From the NCBI GenBank assembly GCA_910586875.1, contig CAJUJI010000163.1:1-5900 (forward strand): a DNA stretch of 5,900 bases. Direction: 5' to 3'. The notes under the pieces are model-generated. The model was not told the origin of the DNA, did no database searches, and saw only the letters and a program-made list of their open reading frames with translations. Both the position numbers and the translations under genes were made by a program. The DNA comes from an uncultured Anaerotruncus sp. (lineage in GTDB: Bacteria > Bacillota > Clostridia > Oscillospirales > Ruminococcaceae). Positions within the stretch are counted from its first letter, which is position 1, and each line of letters opens with the position of its first letter. Positions 1 through 5,449 of the stretch are shown here, piece after piece.

Positions 1-14
1 GGACTTTGCATCAT
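1..14 (-). CDS. 5' end of a divergent gene of unknown function (partial)
   Basis: On the minus strand two consecutive ATG codons (14-12 and 11-9) are followed by CAA AGT before the window ends. A strong ribosome binding site, GAAGGAGG (29-22), lies 7 bases upstream of the first ATG, which is why I believe a gene starts here. Only about four codons are visible (M-M-Q-S), so no function can be given. The gene diverges from the MATE-recombinase reading frame. By position alone it could be a regulator of the pump, but nothing visible supports that. Confidence 0.45.
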
Positions 15-57
15 GGAAATTCCTCCTTCAAACAATTTATTGGGCCATGTTTCTGCC

Positions 58-72
58 TTATCCATAGGATAA
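58..72. promoter_or_regulatory. Operator-like palindrome over the divergent promoter
   Basis: TTATCC-ATA-GGATAA is a perfect 6+6 inverted repeat with a 3-base centre. It covers the putative -10 of the minus-strand promoter, a position where a dimeric repressor would block transcription. A second short inverted repeat, CTGTT-TGC-AACAG (80-92), covers the -35. The regulator is not visible. This is inferred from symmetry and position only. Confidence 0.33.
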
Positions 73-89
73 AGCGAGCCTGTTTGCAA
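61..89 (-). promoter_or_regulatory. Putative promoter of the divergent left-edge gene
   Basis: Reading the minus strand, TTGCAA (89-84) is followed after exactly 17 bases by TATGGA (66-61). This is an acceptable -35/-10 pair placed about 50 bases ahead of the start codon at 14. The -10 match is only partial, so this is a moderate call. Confidence 0.35.
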
Positions 90-160
90 CAGCTTTTTGC
101 GCTTTCTTTGCGGAAAAATTGCACGAGAAAACAAGGGGCTATTCTTGTGCAAAATCGCCT

Positions 161-189
161 TTGTAAAAATCGAAAAGAAATGATATACT
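161..189 (+). promoter_or_regulatory. Sigma-A-like promoter for the MATE-recombinase frame
   Basis: TTGTAA (161-166) and TATACT (184-189) are separated by 17 bases, and a TG lies just before the -10 region. Transcription would start near 196, giving a 5' leader of about 155 bases before the ATG at 351. It is the best promoter-like pair on the plus strand upstream of that ATG. Confidence 0.55.
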
Positions 190-220
190 TAGCTGTACAA
201 TCAATTTAATAGGCAATCAA

Positions 221-282
221 CGACACACACAGCACCTTATCGGTGCATAAGTCTGATCACGGTACGGATGCAAGGTGTGTCG
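221..282 (+). promoter_or_regulatory. Structured leader segment, possible attenuator arm
   Basis: Within the untranslated leader, CGACACAC (221-228) is perfectly complementary to GTGTGTCG (275-282). Between them a small hairpin GCACC/GGTGC (232-245) can form. CAGCAC (230-235) could instead pair with GTGCTG (315-320), the 3' arm of the downstream terminator hairpin. Mutually exclusive pairings of this kind are the usual layout of a transcription attenuator. The pairings are read directly; the regulatory role is inferred. Confidence 0.35.
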
Positions 283-296
283 GTGTGGTTCTTATA

Positions 297-326
297 CAGC
301 ATACGCACCTGCGTGTGCTGTTTTTT
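297..326 (+). terminator. Intrinsic terminator/attenuator in the MATE leader
   Basis: CAGCATACGC (297-306) and GCGTGTGCTG (311-320) form a 10-bp stem (one T-G pair) with a 4-base loop ACCT, followed at once by six T residues (321-326). It lies downstream of the promoter at 161-189 and 24 bases before the start codon. It therefore would stop transcripts before the gene unless overcome, which fits attenuation control of an efflux pump. Confidence 0.62.
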
Positions 327-336
327 GTCTGAATCC

Positions 337-344
337 AAGGAGGT
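337..344 (+). promoter_or_regulatory. Ribosome binding site of the MATE-recombinase frame
   Basis: AAGGAGGT, a full-strength Shine-Dalgarno sequence, lies 6 bases before ATG 351 and fixes that start. It sits just after the T-tract of the leader terminator. Confidence 0.8.
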
Positions 345-350
345 CACTTT

Positions 351-1106
351 ATGGAAAACAGTCAGTATCTTGGTACCGAAAGGGTGGGAAAACTTCTGCG
401 GCAGTTTGCAGTCCCCTGTATCTGCTCTTTGATTATTTCCTATCTTTACAATATTGTCGATCAAATTTTTGTCGGCAATGGCATCGGTTATCTGGGCAAT
501 GCCGCTACCGGTGTCATTTTCCCCATCACCGTCGTGGGCTGGGGGTTGAGTCTCTTTTTCGGGGACGGTGCCGCCGCCATGCTAAGCGTTTCTCTGGGAC
601 GGGAAGAAACCAAAGATATCCACAGAAGCGTCGGCAGCGCAATCTTCGGCGTGATGGTAGCCGTGATTGCCTATCTGTGGGGGGATGGCCTGCTCCGGCT
701 GATCGGCGCAACCGACGCAAATCTCCAGATGGCCCATGATTATGGAGTGATTATCTTCGCCATGATGCCTCTCGCCATGACGCAGAACGCTCTGGCCTCC
801 ATTATTCGGGCGGACGGCAGCCCGCAATACGCAATGGCGTCCATGCTCACGGGGGCGGTCATCAACATCATCGGGGACCCTATGGCAATTTTCGTACTGG
901 ATATGGGAATCCAGGGGGCGGCCTGGGCCACCATTTTGGGACAGTTTGTCAGCTTTGTCATTTGCGCCGCTTATTTGGGCCGTTCCAAAAACTTTCGGAT
1001 AGAAGGCAGCAGCTTCAAACCAAGCGCGGCCCTTTTGAAGCCTGTTATGGCTCTGGGTACTTCCAGCCTTTTGACACAGCTTTCCATTGTGATCATCACC
1101 GTGGTC
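351..1106 (+). pseudogene. MATE family efflux pump, N-terminal half
   Basis: MATE proteins are about 450 residues with two six-helix bundles and expel cationic drugs and toxins across the inner membrane. Seen here are residues 1-252, roughly the first bundle and the beginning of the second. Family-like segments are YNIVDQIFVGNGIGYLG (33-49), a region rich in small residues around GDGAAAMLSVSLGREE (71-86), and NIIGDPMAIFVLDMGIQGAAWAT (172-194), which matches the family's 'NIxxDPxFIFxLxMGxxGAA' signature. Several hydrophobic stretches fit membrane helices. The sequence stops being MATE at about 1106, where a relative would continue VVNNN. The C-terminal ~200 residues are absent from the window. 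Confidence 0.85.
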
Positions 1107-2339
1107 AACGACCTATACAACCGTGACAGTTCAAAGAAAGTGCTGACAGGCTGGATGGCGCGTTCCCGTCAGGGCAAATTCATGGGAGGCCCGCCTCCCT
1201 ATGGACTGCGCCGTGACCCCGAAGATCATGGGCATCTGATTATCGACCCTAAAACCGCGCCTACGGTCAAGCTGGTTTTCGATTTGGCATTGAACGGGTG
1301 CGGCACAATGAAGATTGCAAAGCACCTGTTAGAACATAAAATTCCCATTACCTGTGTGAAAACGCCCGTAGAATCCGAGGTGCGCTATTTCTCCTGGAGC
1401 GGTTCGGTGGTTGGCAAGATGCTCCGCAATCCCGTTTATAAAGGCGACCATGTGGTCTGCAAGGCACACCAGAAAGCGATACGTTCCAATACCATAAATG
1501 CCATTCCGCGCGACCAGTGGGAAATCGTTGAGAACTGTCACGAGGCGATTGTGAGCCGCGAGCAGTGGGACAGGGTGCAGACGCTGATTGACCGCCGCCC
1601 TCCCATTATGCAGGGCAACCGCTGTCCGTTTTACAATTTATTTCACGGGCTGGTCTACTGCGCGACCTGCGGGAAGTCCATGCAGGTGCGTTATGAAAAA
1701 GCCGGACGCATGGATGTTAACCGCATTACCAAAAAGAAGCGGGAGCCTATCGACAAGGCGTATTATATCTGCCAGACCTATAACCGGCTGGGCAAAAACG
1801 CCTGCACCAGCCATAAGATTGAAGCCCGCGACCTCTACAACCTTGTACTGTCTGACATCATGGCGCACGCAGCAATGGCCCTAAAGGACGCAGAGGGCTT
1901 TTACAGGCGTTTAACGGGGCATTTGGAGGAACAGTACACCCTGGACGAAAATGGGCTGAAACGCGAGCTTGAAGCGCTTACAAAGCGCAATCAGGAAATT
2001 GACGATATGTTCATGAGCCTGTATGCAGATAAGACCAAAGGCATCCTAACCGAGCAGCGGTTCCTGCGTATGACCGAAACGCTTGAGCAGGAACAGCACG
2101 ACAACAAGGCACGGATGCAGGACATAACAGATGAGTTGCGGATTGCCAGCAGCGCGGAGGACGATGTGCGGTGGTTCATCGGTGAAATTCAGGCGTATGC
2201 GTCCATCACGGAACTGGACGAAGCGATTTTGAACCGTTTGATTGATAAAATCTACATCAGCACAGTCGAAGTCATTGATGGCGAAAAGGTGCAGAAAGTA
2301 CGCATTGTTTACAACTTTGTGGTTGAAATTGAAAATTAA
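351..2339 (+). CDS. Chimeric frame: MATE efflux N-half fused to serine recombinase C-part
   Basis: A single uninterrupted 662-residue frame. Residues 1 to about 252 match the N-terminal half of MATE (MatE) drug/sodium or proton antiporters. Residues from about 253 to 662 match the C-terminal part of a large serine recombinase. The switch is abrupt, at V251-V252-N253-D254 (bases 1101-1112). Neither half is complete: the pump lacks its second helix bundle and the recombinase lacks its catalytic serine domain. The ATG is fixed by an ideal Shine-Dalgarno site and the frame ends in TAA. The product, if made, would be a membrane-anchored DNA-binding domain. It is most likely non-functional, the result of a deletion or, possibly, an assembly join. 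The frame is directly seen, the families are recognised from memory, and functional death is inferred. Confidence 0.8.
   Translation: MENSQYLGTERVGKLLRQFAVPCICSLIISYLYNIVDQIFVGNGIGYLGNAATGVIFPITVVGWGLSLFFGDGAAAMLSVSLGREETKDIHRSVGSAIFGVMVAVIAYLWGDGLLRLIGATDANLQMAHDYGVIIFAMMPLAMTQNALASIIRADGSPQYAMASMLTGAVINIIGDPMAIFVLDMGIQGAAWATILGQFVSFVICAAYLGRSKNFRIEGSSFKPSAALLKPVMALGTSSLLTQLSIVIITVVNDLYNRDSSKKVLTGWMARSRQGKFMGGPPPYGLRRDPEDHGHLIIDPKTAPTVKLVFDLALNGCGTMKIAKHLLEHKIPITCVKTPVESEVRYFSWSGSVVGKMLRNPVYKGDHVVCKAHQKAIRSNTINAIPRDQWEIVENCHEAIVSREQWDRVQTLIDRRPPIMQGNRCPFYNLFHGLVYCATCGKSMQVRYEKAGRMDVNRITKKKREPIDKAYYICQTYNRLGKNACTSHKIEARDLYNLVLSDIMAHAAMALKDAEGFYRRLTGHLEEQYTLDENGLKRELEALTKRNQEIDDMFMSLYADKTKGILTEQRFLRMTETLEQEQHDNKARMQDITDELRIASSAEDDVRWFIGEIQAYASITELDEAILNRLIDKIYISTVEVIDGEKVQKVRIVYNFVVEIEN
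1107..2339 (+). pseudogene. Large serine recombinase lacking the catalytic domain
   Basis: From N253 the frame reads NDLYNRDSSKKV, the family sequence at the end of the resolvase domain. Then come the recombinase DNA-binding domain (about 265-400, with GGPPPYGLRRD and KMLRNPVYKGD), a zinc ribbon (C437, C440, C474, C485), a charged coiled-coil-like region (about 530-590), and a DUF4368-type C-terminus (about 600-662, ending in a VRIVYNFVVEI strand). The ~130-150 residue N-terminal domain holding the nucleophilic serine is missing, so it cannot cut DNA. Such recombinases integrate and excise clostridial mobile elements. It probably served the element whose mobilization genes lie downstream on the opposite strand, but that link is inferred. 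Confidence 0.88.
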
Positions 2340-2348
2340 ATCTTATGG

Positions 2349-3187
2349 TTATGACCCTTTTTCTGTTTTGAGAAAAGGGCCTTTTGTCGTTTCTGGATGA
2401 AATTTTTGAGGGAAATCTGAACTATTCACTTGACATTGTGGCAAGGGTTGACCTATCATCTGCAAGGACTGGCTGGGGTCGTTTTTGCCGCGGCTCACTG
2501 AGCCGGAAAGCACCGTCTGCTCACCCAGCGCCTCGGAAAGCCGTTCCGCAGAACTGCTGTTGGGCGCAAACCCGCCGAAAATCACATCCTGTGCGTTGTC
2601 AATGATGATGTCGCTGCCCTCTTTTCCGTAGTTGCGCTCCAGCTGCGCAAATGACTGGATGATTGCGACAATCGAAACCCGCTGCGAACGAACCGCGGAA
2701 AACATCATCTCCAAGCTCTCAATTTTGGGGATGGTGCCTATTTCATCCATGAATAACATCGCCCTACTTTGCAGTTTTTCGTCGCTCTCATCGGCCACCG
2801 CAAGAATTTCCTAATAGAGCTACTGCACCACCAGCGACACCATGAAATACTTCGTATTGTCCTCCTCCGGAAGCACGATAAACACCGCAGATTTTCGGCT
2901 GCAAAAGCGCTCCGTGTCAATTGTGGTGTCAAAGCAGAGAATTTGTTCCAGCTCGCTGTCAAGGAATTTGTTGAGCGCAGCCCCCGCAAACCAGCGCGCC
3001 TTATGCTCCGGCAGCAGCTTCTCAATCAGTAACTGGAACTGATTTTTTCCTCTGGTTTTTGAAGGCACAAGCCGCTCTTGAATCAATTTGAAGGCGCTTA
3101 CAACATGCCATTTTCCGGCTCACAAAATTCTGTGATCAACAGAATCACCGAGATCAAAAGCTCCTCAGCAGCGTGAGGGTAGCCGAG
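2349..3187 (-). pseudogene. VirD4/TraG type IV coupling protein, broken internal fragment
   Basis: Coupling proteins are membrane-anchored ATPases that deliver the relaxase-DNA complex to the conjugation channel. This is an internal and C-terminal portion. It reads AAEELLISVILLITEFCEP (about 3172-3115), then after a frameshift HVVSAFKLIQERLVPSKTRG, KNQFQLLIEKLLPEHKARW, SELEQILCFDT, VFIVLPEEDNTKYFMVSLV, a Walker B-like LFMDEIGTIPKIE, then IIQSFAQLERNYGKEG and GGFAPNSSSAERLSEALG. Damage: a probable 1-base deletion near 3108-3111 (EPEN-R-HVV expected); about 19 residues missing after WFAGAALN; and two in-frame TAG codons (2822-2820 and 2813-2811) at a family Gln and probably Arg. Homology ends after QPL at about 2442; the frame then runs on to TAA at 2351-2349 in unrelated sequence. 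The Walker A region is absent. It faces the recombinase tail to tail. Confidence 0.82.
2355..2390 (+). terminator. Intrinsic terminator after the recombinase
   Basis: CCCTTTTTCT (2355-2364) pairs with AGAAAAGGG (2371-2379), with one bulged T, across a 6-base loop. A T-rich run follows to 2390. It lies 16 bases after the TAA of the recombinase frame. The A/T-rich stem could also act on minus-strand transcripts from the TraG remnant, whose frame ends within it. Confidence 0.55.
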
Positions 3188-3432
3188 CTGCCTAATAACT
3201 GGGCCATGGCATCCCTGTAATCCAATCCAAAGAAACGCTGCAAAAACTTCACCGGATAGCCGACCTCGCGCTGGTAATGGTCGTACCAGCGGTTGCCGCT
3301 AAGCACAACGCCAGGGTGCCGCTGCCAGCGGTATTCCCACCCTTCACGCTTGAGCGGTTCACCGCGTCCGCGCAAAAACTCTACCAGGTTGGCCGCTTGT
3401 TTTTGTGCATCGGTGAACGGGATATAAGTCAT
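3154..3432 (-). pseudogene. N-terminal fragment of a DUF3991/Toprim (CHC2-like) protein
   Basis: ATG 3432-3430 is preceded by GGGGGT and gives MTYIPFTDAQKQAANLVEFL, then GNRWYDHYQREVGYPVKFLQRFFGLDYRDAMAQLLG. This is like the N-terminal domain of DUF3991/Toprim primase-like proteins of clostridial conjugative elements, usually several hundred residues long. Homology stops after MAQLLG (about 3190); the frame then ends 12 codons later at TGA 3156-3154, already inside TraG-derived sequence. So only about 80 residues remain and the Toprim part is gone. A longer reading from a TTG at 3465 would start inside the neighbouring repeat element, so ATG 3432 is preferred. The domain name is from recalled family sequences. 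Confidence 0.65.
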
Positions 3433-3454
3433 ATTTTTACCCCCAACTGTTAAG

Positions 3455-3471
3455 GGGCTATTCAAAATCTA
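3455..3471 (+). repeat. Left terminal inverted repeat of the MITE-like element
   Basis: GGGCTATTCAAAATCT pairs with the right end read inwards, GAGCCTATTCAAAATCT. There is one mismatch and one extra C; the inner 13 bases (TATTCAAAATCT plus the preceding C) are identical. Confidence 0.72.
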
Positions 3472-3604
3472 AAGTTTTACTCGATTTTTTTCAAAAAATC
3501 GTGGTTTCCAAAGGCAAAGCCTTTGGTCGCTCGTCGCAACGAGCGAAATTCTCTATCCGTAGAAGCGTATTTTGGGAAGGGGTGAATTGCCGCACAGCGG
3601 CAAG

Positions 3605-3639
3605 AGGGGGAACTTTTTGCAAGAGAAAAAGTTCCCCCT
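3605..3639. repeat. Long perfect hairpin inside the MITE-like element
   Basis: AGGGGGAACTTTTT (3605-3618) and AAAAAGTTCCCCCT (3626-3639) form a perfect 14-bp stem with a 7-base loop GCAAGAG. It is the strongest of six hairpins in the element. It could halt or stabilise transcripts passing through, but neither side has a classical T-tract outside the stem. Confidence 0.7.
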
Positions 3640-3683
3640 TCGTGGCTTTCCTGATGCCATTTTCCAAAGGAAAACCATAGAAA

Positions 3684-3700
3684 AGATTTTGAATAGGCTC
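3684..3700 (-). repeat. Right terminal inverted repeat of the MITE-like element
   Basis: On the minus strand this reads GAGCCTATTCAAAATCT, the partner of the left end. It is followed outwards by the TAAG duplication, whose first bases complete the TAG that now ends the relaxase frame. Confidence 0.72.
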
Positions 3701-4825
3701 TAAGAAATTTTAATGCCCATCGCTTCTTTTTTGTGTGCCAGCGTTTGCAGCAGCTTGCGGTCGGTGTGCGGATGGGTAGTGAAACGTTTTTGGTAATCCT
3801 CCTCCAACAGCCGCGCCAGATTTTTGGCGAGCCGTGTAACCGCGGTTGAGAGAAGCTCCGGCGTAGAATTTTGTGAGAGCTGCAACACCTCCCGAATGAC
3901 CATGTTGCGGATTTGCTTCAGTTCCTTCTGCTGCGAAAGCGGCAGCATATCTGGCATTTGGTCGGTCTAGGTGCGCAGGACATCAAAATATTTTTCGTAC
4001 CAGAGCGTGTACAGCTTCGCAAGATGCTCTTCTTTCGCAAGCTCGTCCACAATCCCATCCACCAATCGCTTGACTTCCGGCTTTAAATGGCCGTACACCT
4101 TTTTGCCGCCGGTGTTGTCCAGCCGTTTTTTCAGCTGCAAAAGCATCTGCACCAACGCCGGATTTTCAAGTCTGACGCTTTCGATCTGCTGGCATAACCT
4201 GCGCATCGTTTCGGTGCTGTCCGTTACCAATTCATCTCGGCGCTCGGTCTGCTCTGCGTAAATCTCCAGCAAATCCTGCCGGAAGATTTGCTTTGCCAGG
4301 CCGGATTTTAGCTGCTCGATTCCGTGTTCGGTGGGATATCCTTCGTTGGGATTGGTGGAGTAGCAAATTATATGCACATGCGGGTGATGCGCTTCGTTAT
4401 GAAAGCTCGCGTACCAGCGAAAATTCTCTCTGCGGATTTTGAGACAGCGCGCAAACAAATCTGCCTGCGCACGCAGCAATTCCCGCCAGGCTTTGCCGTT
4501 GTCATATCCCAACCGCTCACGCGTCCTCCCGCCGTAAGCTGACGATGGGGAGCCAAACATTTCCGCTGTGCTGCGCGACCGTTTGCGCCACCTCGGACAA
4601 CACCACCGGCCCGTTCTGTGTAAAAAGTCCGTGTGTGCCAATCCGTTCGGCGCGTGGGCGCTTTGCGATGTAATCCACATAATTTTCCCGCTTTGTAGTT
4701 AAGTCTGGCTCTGGCTCGATTGGCTCCGCCCCATCCCTGGTGGCGACGTAGCGTGTATAATATTCCTTGTGCGCCGCCGCACTCCCCGCCTTGAGATATG
4801 GACACTTTAAAATCAGGCGCGACAT
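3700..4825 (-). pseudogene. MobL/MobP3-type relaxase, frameshifted and amber-interrupted
   Basis: Relaxases nick the transfer origin and stay bound to the transferred strand. The start is ATG 4825-4823 (MSRLILKCPYLKAG) with GGAGG 4 bases upstream. Visible are KRENYVDYIAKRPRAERIG, GNVWLPIVSLRREDA, then ERLGYDNGKAWRELL, a metal-binding histidine cluster FHNEAHHPHVHIICYS, GLAKQIFRQDLLEIYAEQT, KKVYGHLKPEVKRLVDGIVDELAKE, and LPLSQQKELKQIRNMVIRE. Two lesions: an extra base at 4519 (minus T) between GAC GCG and GAG CGG, making TGA at 4519-4517; and TAG at 3969-3967 where relatives have Tyr in LRT-Y-TD. The frame ends KIS-TAG at the repeat element's edge. With both lesions repaired it would be about 373 residues. 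The break between A and E lies ahead of the catalytic histidines, so the product is dead unless the extra base is a sequencing error. Confidence 0.85.
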
Positions 4826-5014
4826 GCTGCCTCCACTGGAGATAGCCCGATGCTGATTGCCAATGCCTGATCCACCCTGCGCAGGCTTTCCGCATCCAAC
4901 GTCCCCATGTATTCCCACAGGCACGAGCATCACCACTGAATCACGGAACGGGCCAAATTGATTCCGCCGTAAACAAACATGGGTTGGCAGCGGCGGCTTC
5001 CCTGGGCTGGTGCT
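4813..5014 (-). pseudogene. PemK/MazF family toxin remnant
   Basis: PemK/MazF toxins are ~110-residue mRNA endoribonucleases. Two scraps remain. The first, continuing the MobC-like frame (5014-4925), reads PGKPPLPTHVCL and FRDSVVML, matching the family's KxxLPTHV...RDSVVLLEQ segment. The second, in another frame (4920-4813), reads LWEYMGTLDAESLRRVDQAL then AISIGLSPVEAACRA and TGA, matching the family C-terminus (RLxEYxGxLxxExMxxVDxALxISLGL). About ten residues around the expected EQIRTIDK motif are missing between them (junction 4920-4925), and the N-terminal half with the catalytic region is gone. No antitoxin is seen nearby. It is clearly inactive. The assignment rests on motif recall, strongest for the C-terminal scrap. 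Confidence 0.65.
4830..4834 (-). promoter_or_regulatory. Relaxase ribosome binding site inside the toxin remnant
   Basis: Minus-strand GGAGG (4834-4830), 4 bases before ATG 4825, lies within the last codons of the mazF remnant. The toxin's TGA (4815-4813) falls inside the relaxase gene, so the two overlap by 13 bases. This arrangement suggests translational coupling in the ancestral operon. Confidence 0.65.
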
Positions 5015-5371
5015 GACCGCTTTCCCGCGCAGCTTACGCAGTGTTTCCTCGTCGATCTCGGCGGTTGCGGCGATCACGTGCATCATCATGCTCATCTCCA
5101 CCGACAGCTTGAACAGCAGCCGTGCGGTACGCCCCTCCGAATCGTTCAGCGCCGCGCGCAAGGATGCTGCCAGCGTGGGGGAAAGAAATTCTTCGCTGTT
5201 TTGCGCGGCGACATAGCCCGCGTAAAATACCGCCGCCTGGTCGAGAAATTCGCTGCGGCTCTTGCAGTTTGCAAGCTCTATTGTCTTTTCCACCTGGCAA
5301 ATCGTCTGTGGATAGAAATACACCGGAATCCGTTCTTTAACGGTTTCCGGTGTTTGTTTTTTCGTCTGCAT
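5015..5371 (-). pseudogene. MobC-like ribbon-helix-helix mobilization protein, C-terminus lost
   Basis: Starts at ATG 5371-5369. Residues 1-119 match a clostridial relaxosome accessory family: ERIPVYFYPQTICQVEKTIE (13-32) and NCKSRSEFLDQAAVFYAGYV (35-54) form a ribbon-helix-helix-like DNA-binding unit, then LLFKLSVEMSMMMHVIA (85-101) and IDEETLRKLRGKA (106-118). Such proteins bind the transfer origin and help the relaxase. The last ~20-25 residues usual for the family are replaced at about 5014 by toxin-derived sequence, so the frame runs on through the toxin scrap into the relaxase as one 308-codon frame with a TTG at 5443. The DNA-binding part is intact and could still fold. Confidence 0.7.
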
Positions 5372-5376
5372 TTTGT

Positions 5377-5381
5377 CCTCC
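5377..5381 (-). promoter_or_regulatory. Ribosome binding site of the MobC-like gene
   Basis: Minus-strand GGAGG (5381-5377) sits 5 bases before ATG 5371. It decides that start over the longer reading from TTG 5443, whose extra residues (rich in Lys, with no family match) are leader sequence. Confidence 0.7.
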
Positions 5382-5449
5382 TTTTTGTTGACCTCTGAAC
5401 ACAACCCGTTGTTGCCGCGTTTTTTCTTTTTCCGACCCCACAAACGAAC

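Larger units (their letters stand above)
3451..3704. mobile_element. MITE-like hairpin-rich element with 4-bp target duplication
   Basis: A 246-bp non-coding element (3455-3700) is flanked by the direct repeat TAAG (3451-3454 and 3701-3704). Its ends are imperfect inverted repeats: GGGCTATTCAAAATCT at the left and GAGCCTATTCAAAATCT reading inwards from the right. Inside are six hairpins: 3482-3501 (9-bp stem), 3508-3526 (8 bp), 3528-3545 (7 bp), 3587-3603 (7 bp), 3605-3639 (14 bp) and 3660-3674 (6 bp). It contains no reading frame of note. Removing the element and one TAAG restores a clean relaxase end (TCT TAA), 23 bases before the next gene's ATG. This supports insertion as a mobile unit. 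The transposase that moved it is not visible and I do not assign a family. Confidence 0.75.

Noticed and set aside
6..209. Plus-strand open frame of 67 codons at the left edge
   Set aside because: It has no ribosome binding site, overlaps the divergent promoter region and the plus-strand promoter boxes, and has no recognisable family pattern.
268..350. Possible leader peptide starting MQGVSVWFLYSIRTC in the MATE leader
   Set aside because: No Shine-Dalgarno sequence precedes the ATG, and the frame runs on past the pump's start codon instead of ending near the hairpin. Kept only as a remark under the attenuator finding.
237..464. Minus-strand frame covering the leader and start of the MATE gene
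   Set aside because: It lies antisense to a structured leader and a clear coding start, with no start signal of its own. It is a shadow of the leader's complementary repeats.
1588..1884. Alternative 98-codon plus-strand frame inside the recombinase
   Set aside because: It is fully within the well-matched recombinase frame with zinc-ribbon cysteines. The alternative product has no family features.
3482..3674. Run of hairpins considered as a CRISPR array or tandem terminators
   Set aside because: The hairpin sequences differ from each other, there are no regular repeats and spacers, and terminal inverted repeats with a target duplication explain the unit better.
4700..4825. Apparent shortness of the relaxase between ATRDGAE and KRENYVDYIAK, first read as an internal deletion
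   Set aside because: A branch of MobL-type relaxases naturally has this short spacing, so no deletion is claimed.
4813..5371. A working toxin-antitoxin system
   Set aside because: The toxin lacks its N-terminal half and has a second frame-changing deletion, so it cannot be active here.
4979..5398. Plus-strand 139-codon frame opposite the MobC-like gene
   Set aside because: The minus strand shows a ribosome binding site and a recognisable RHH family there; the plus frame is a shadow.
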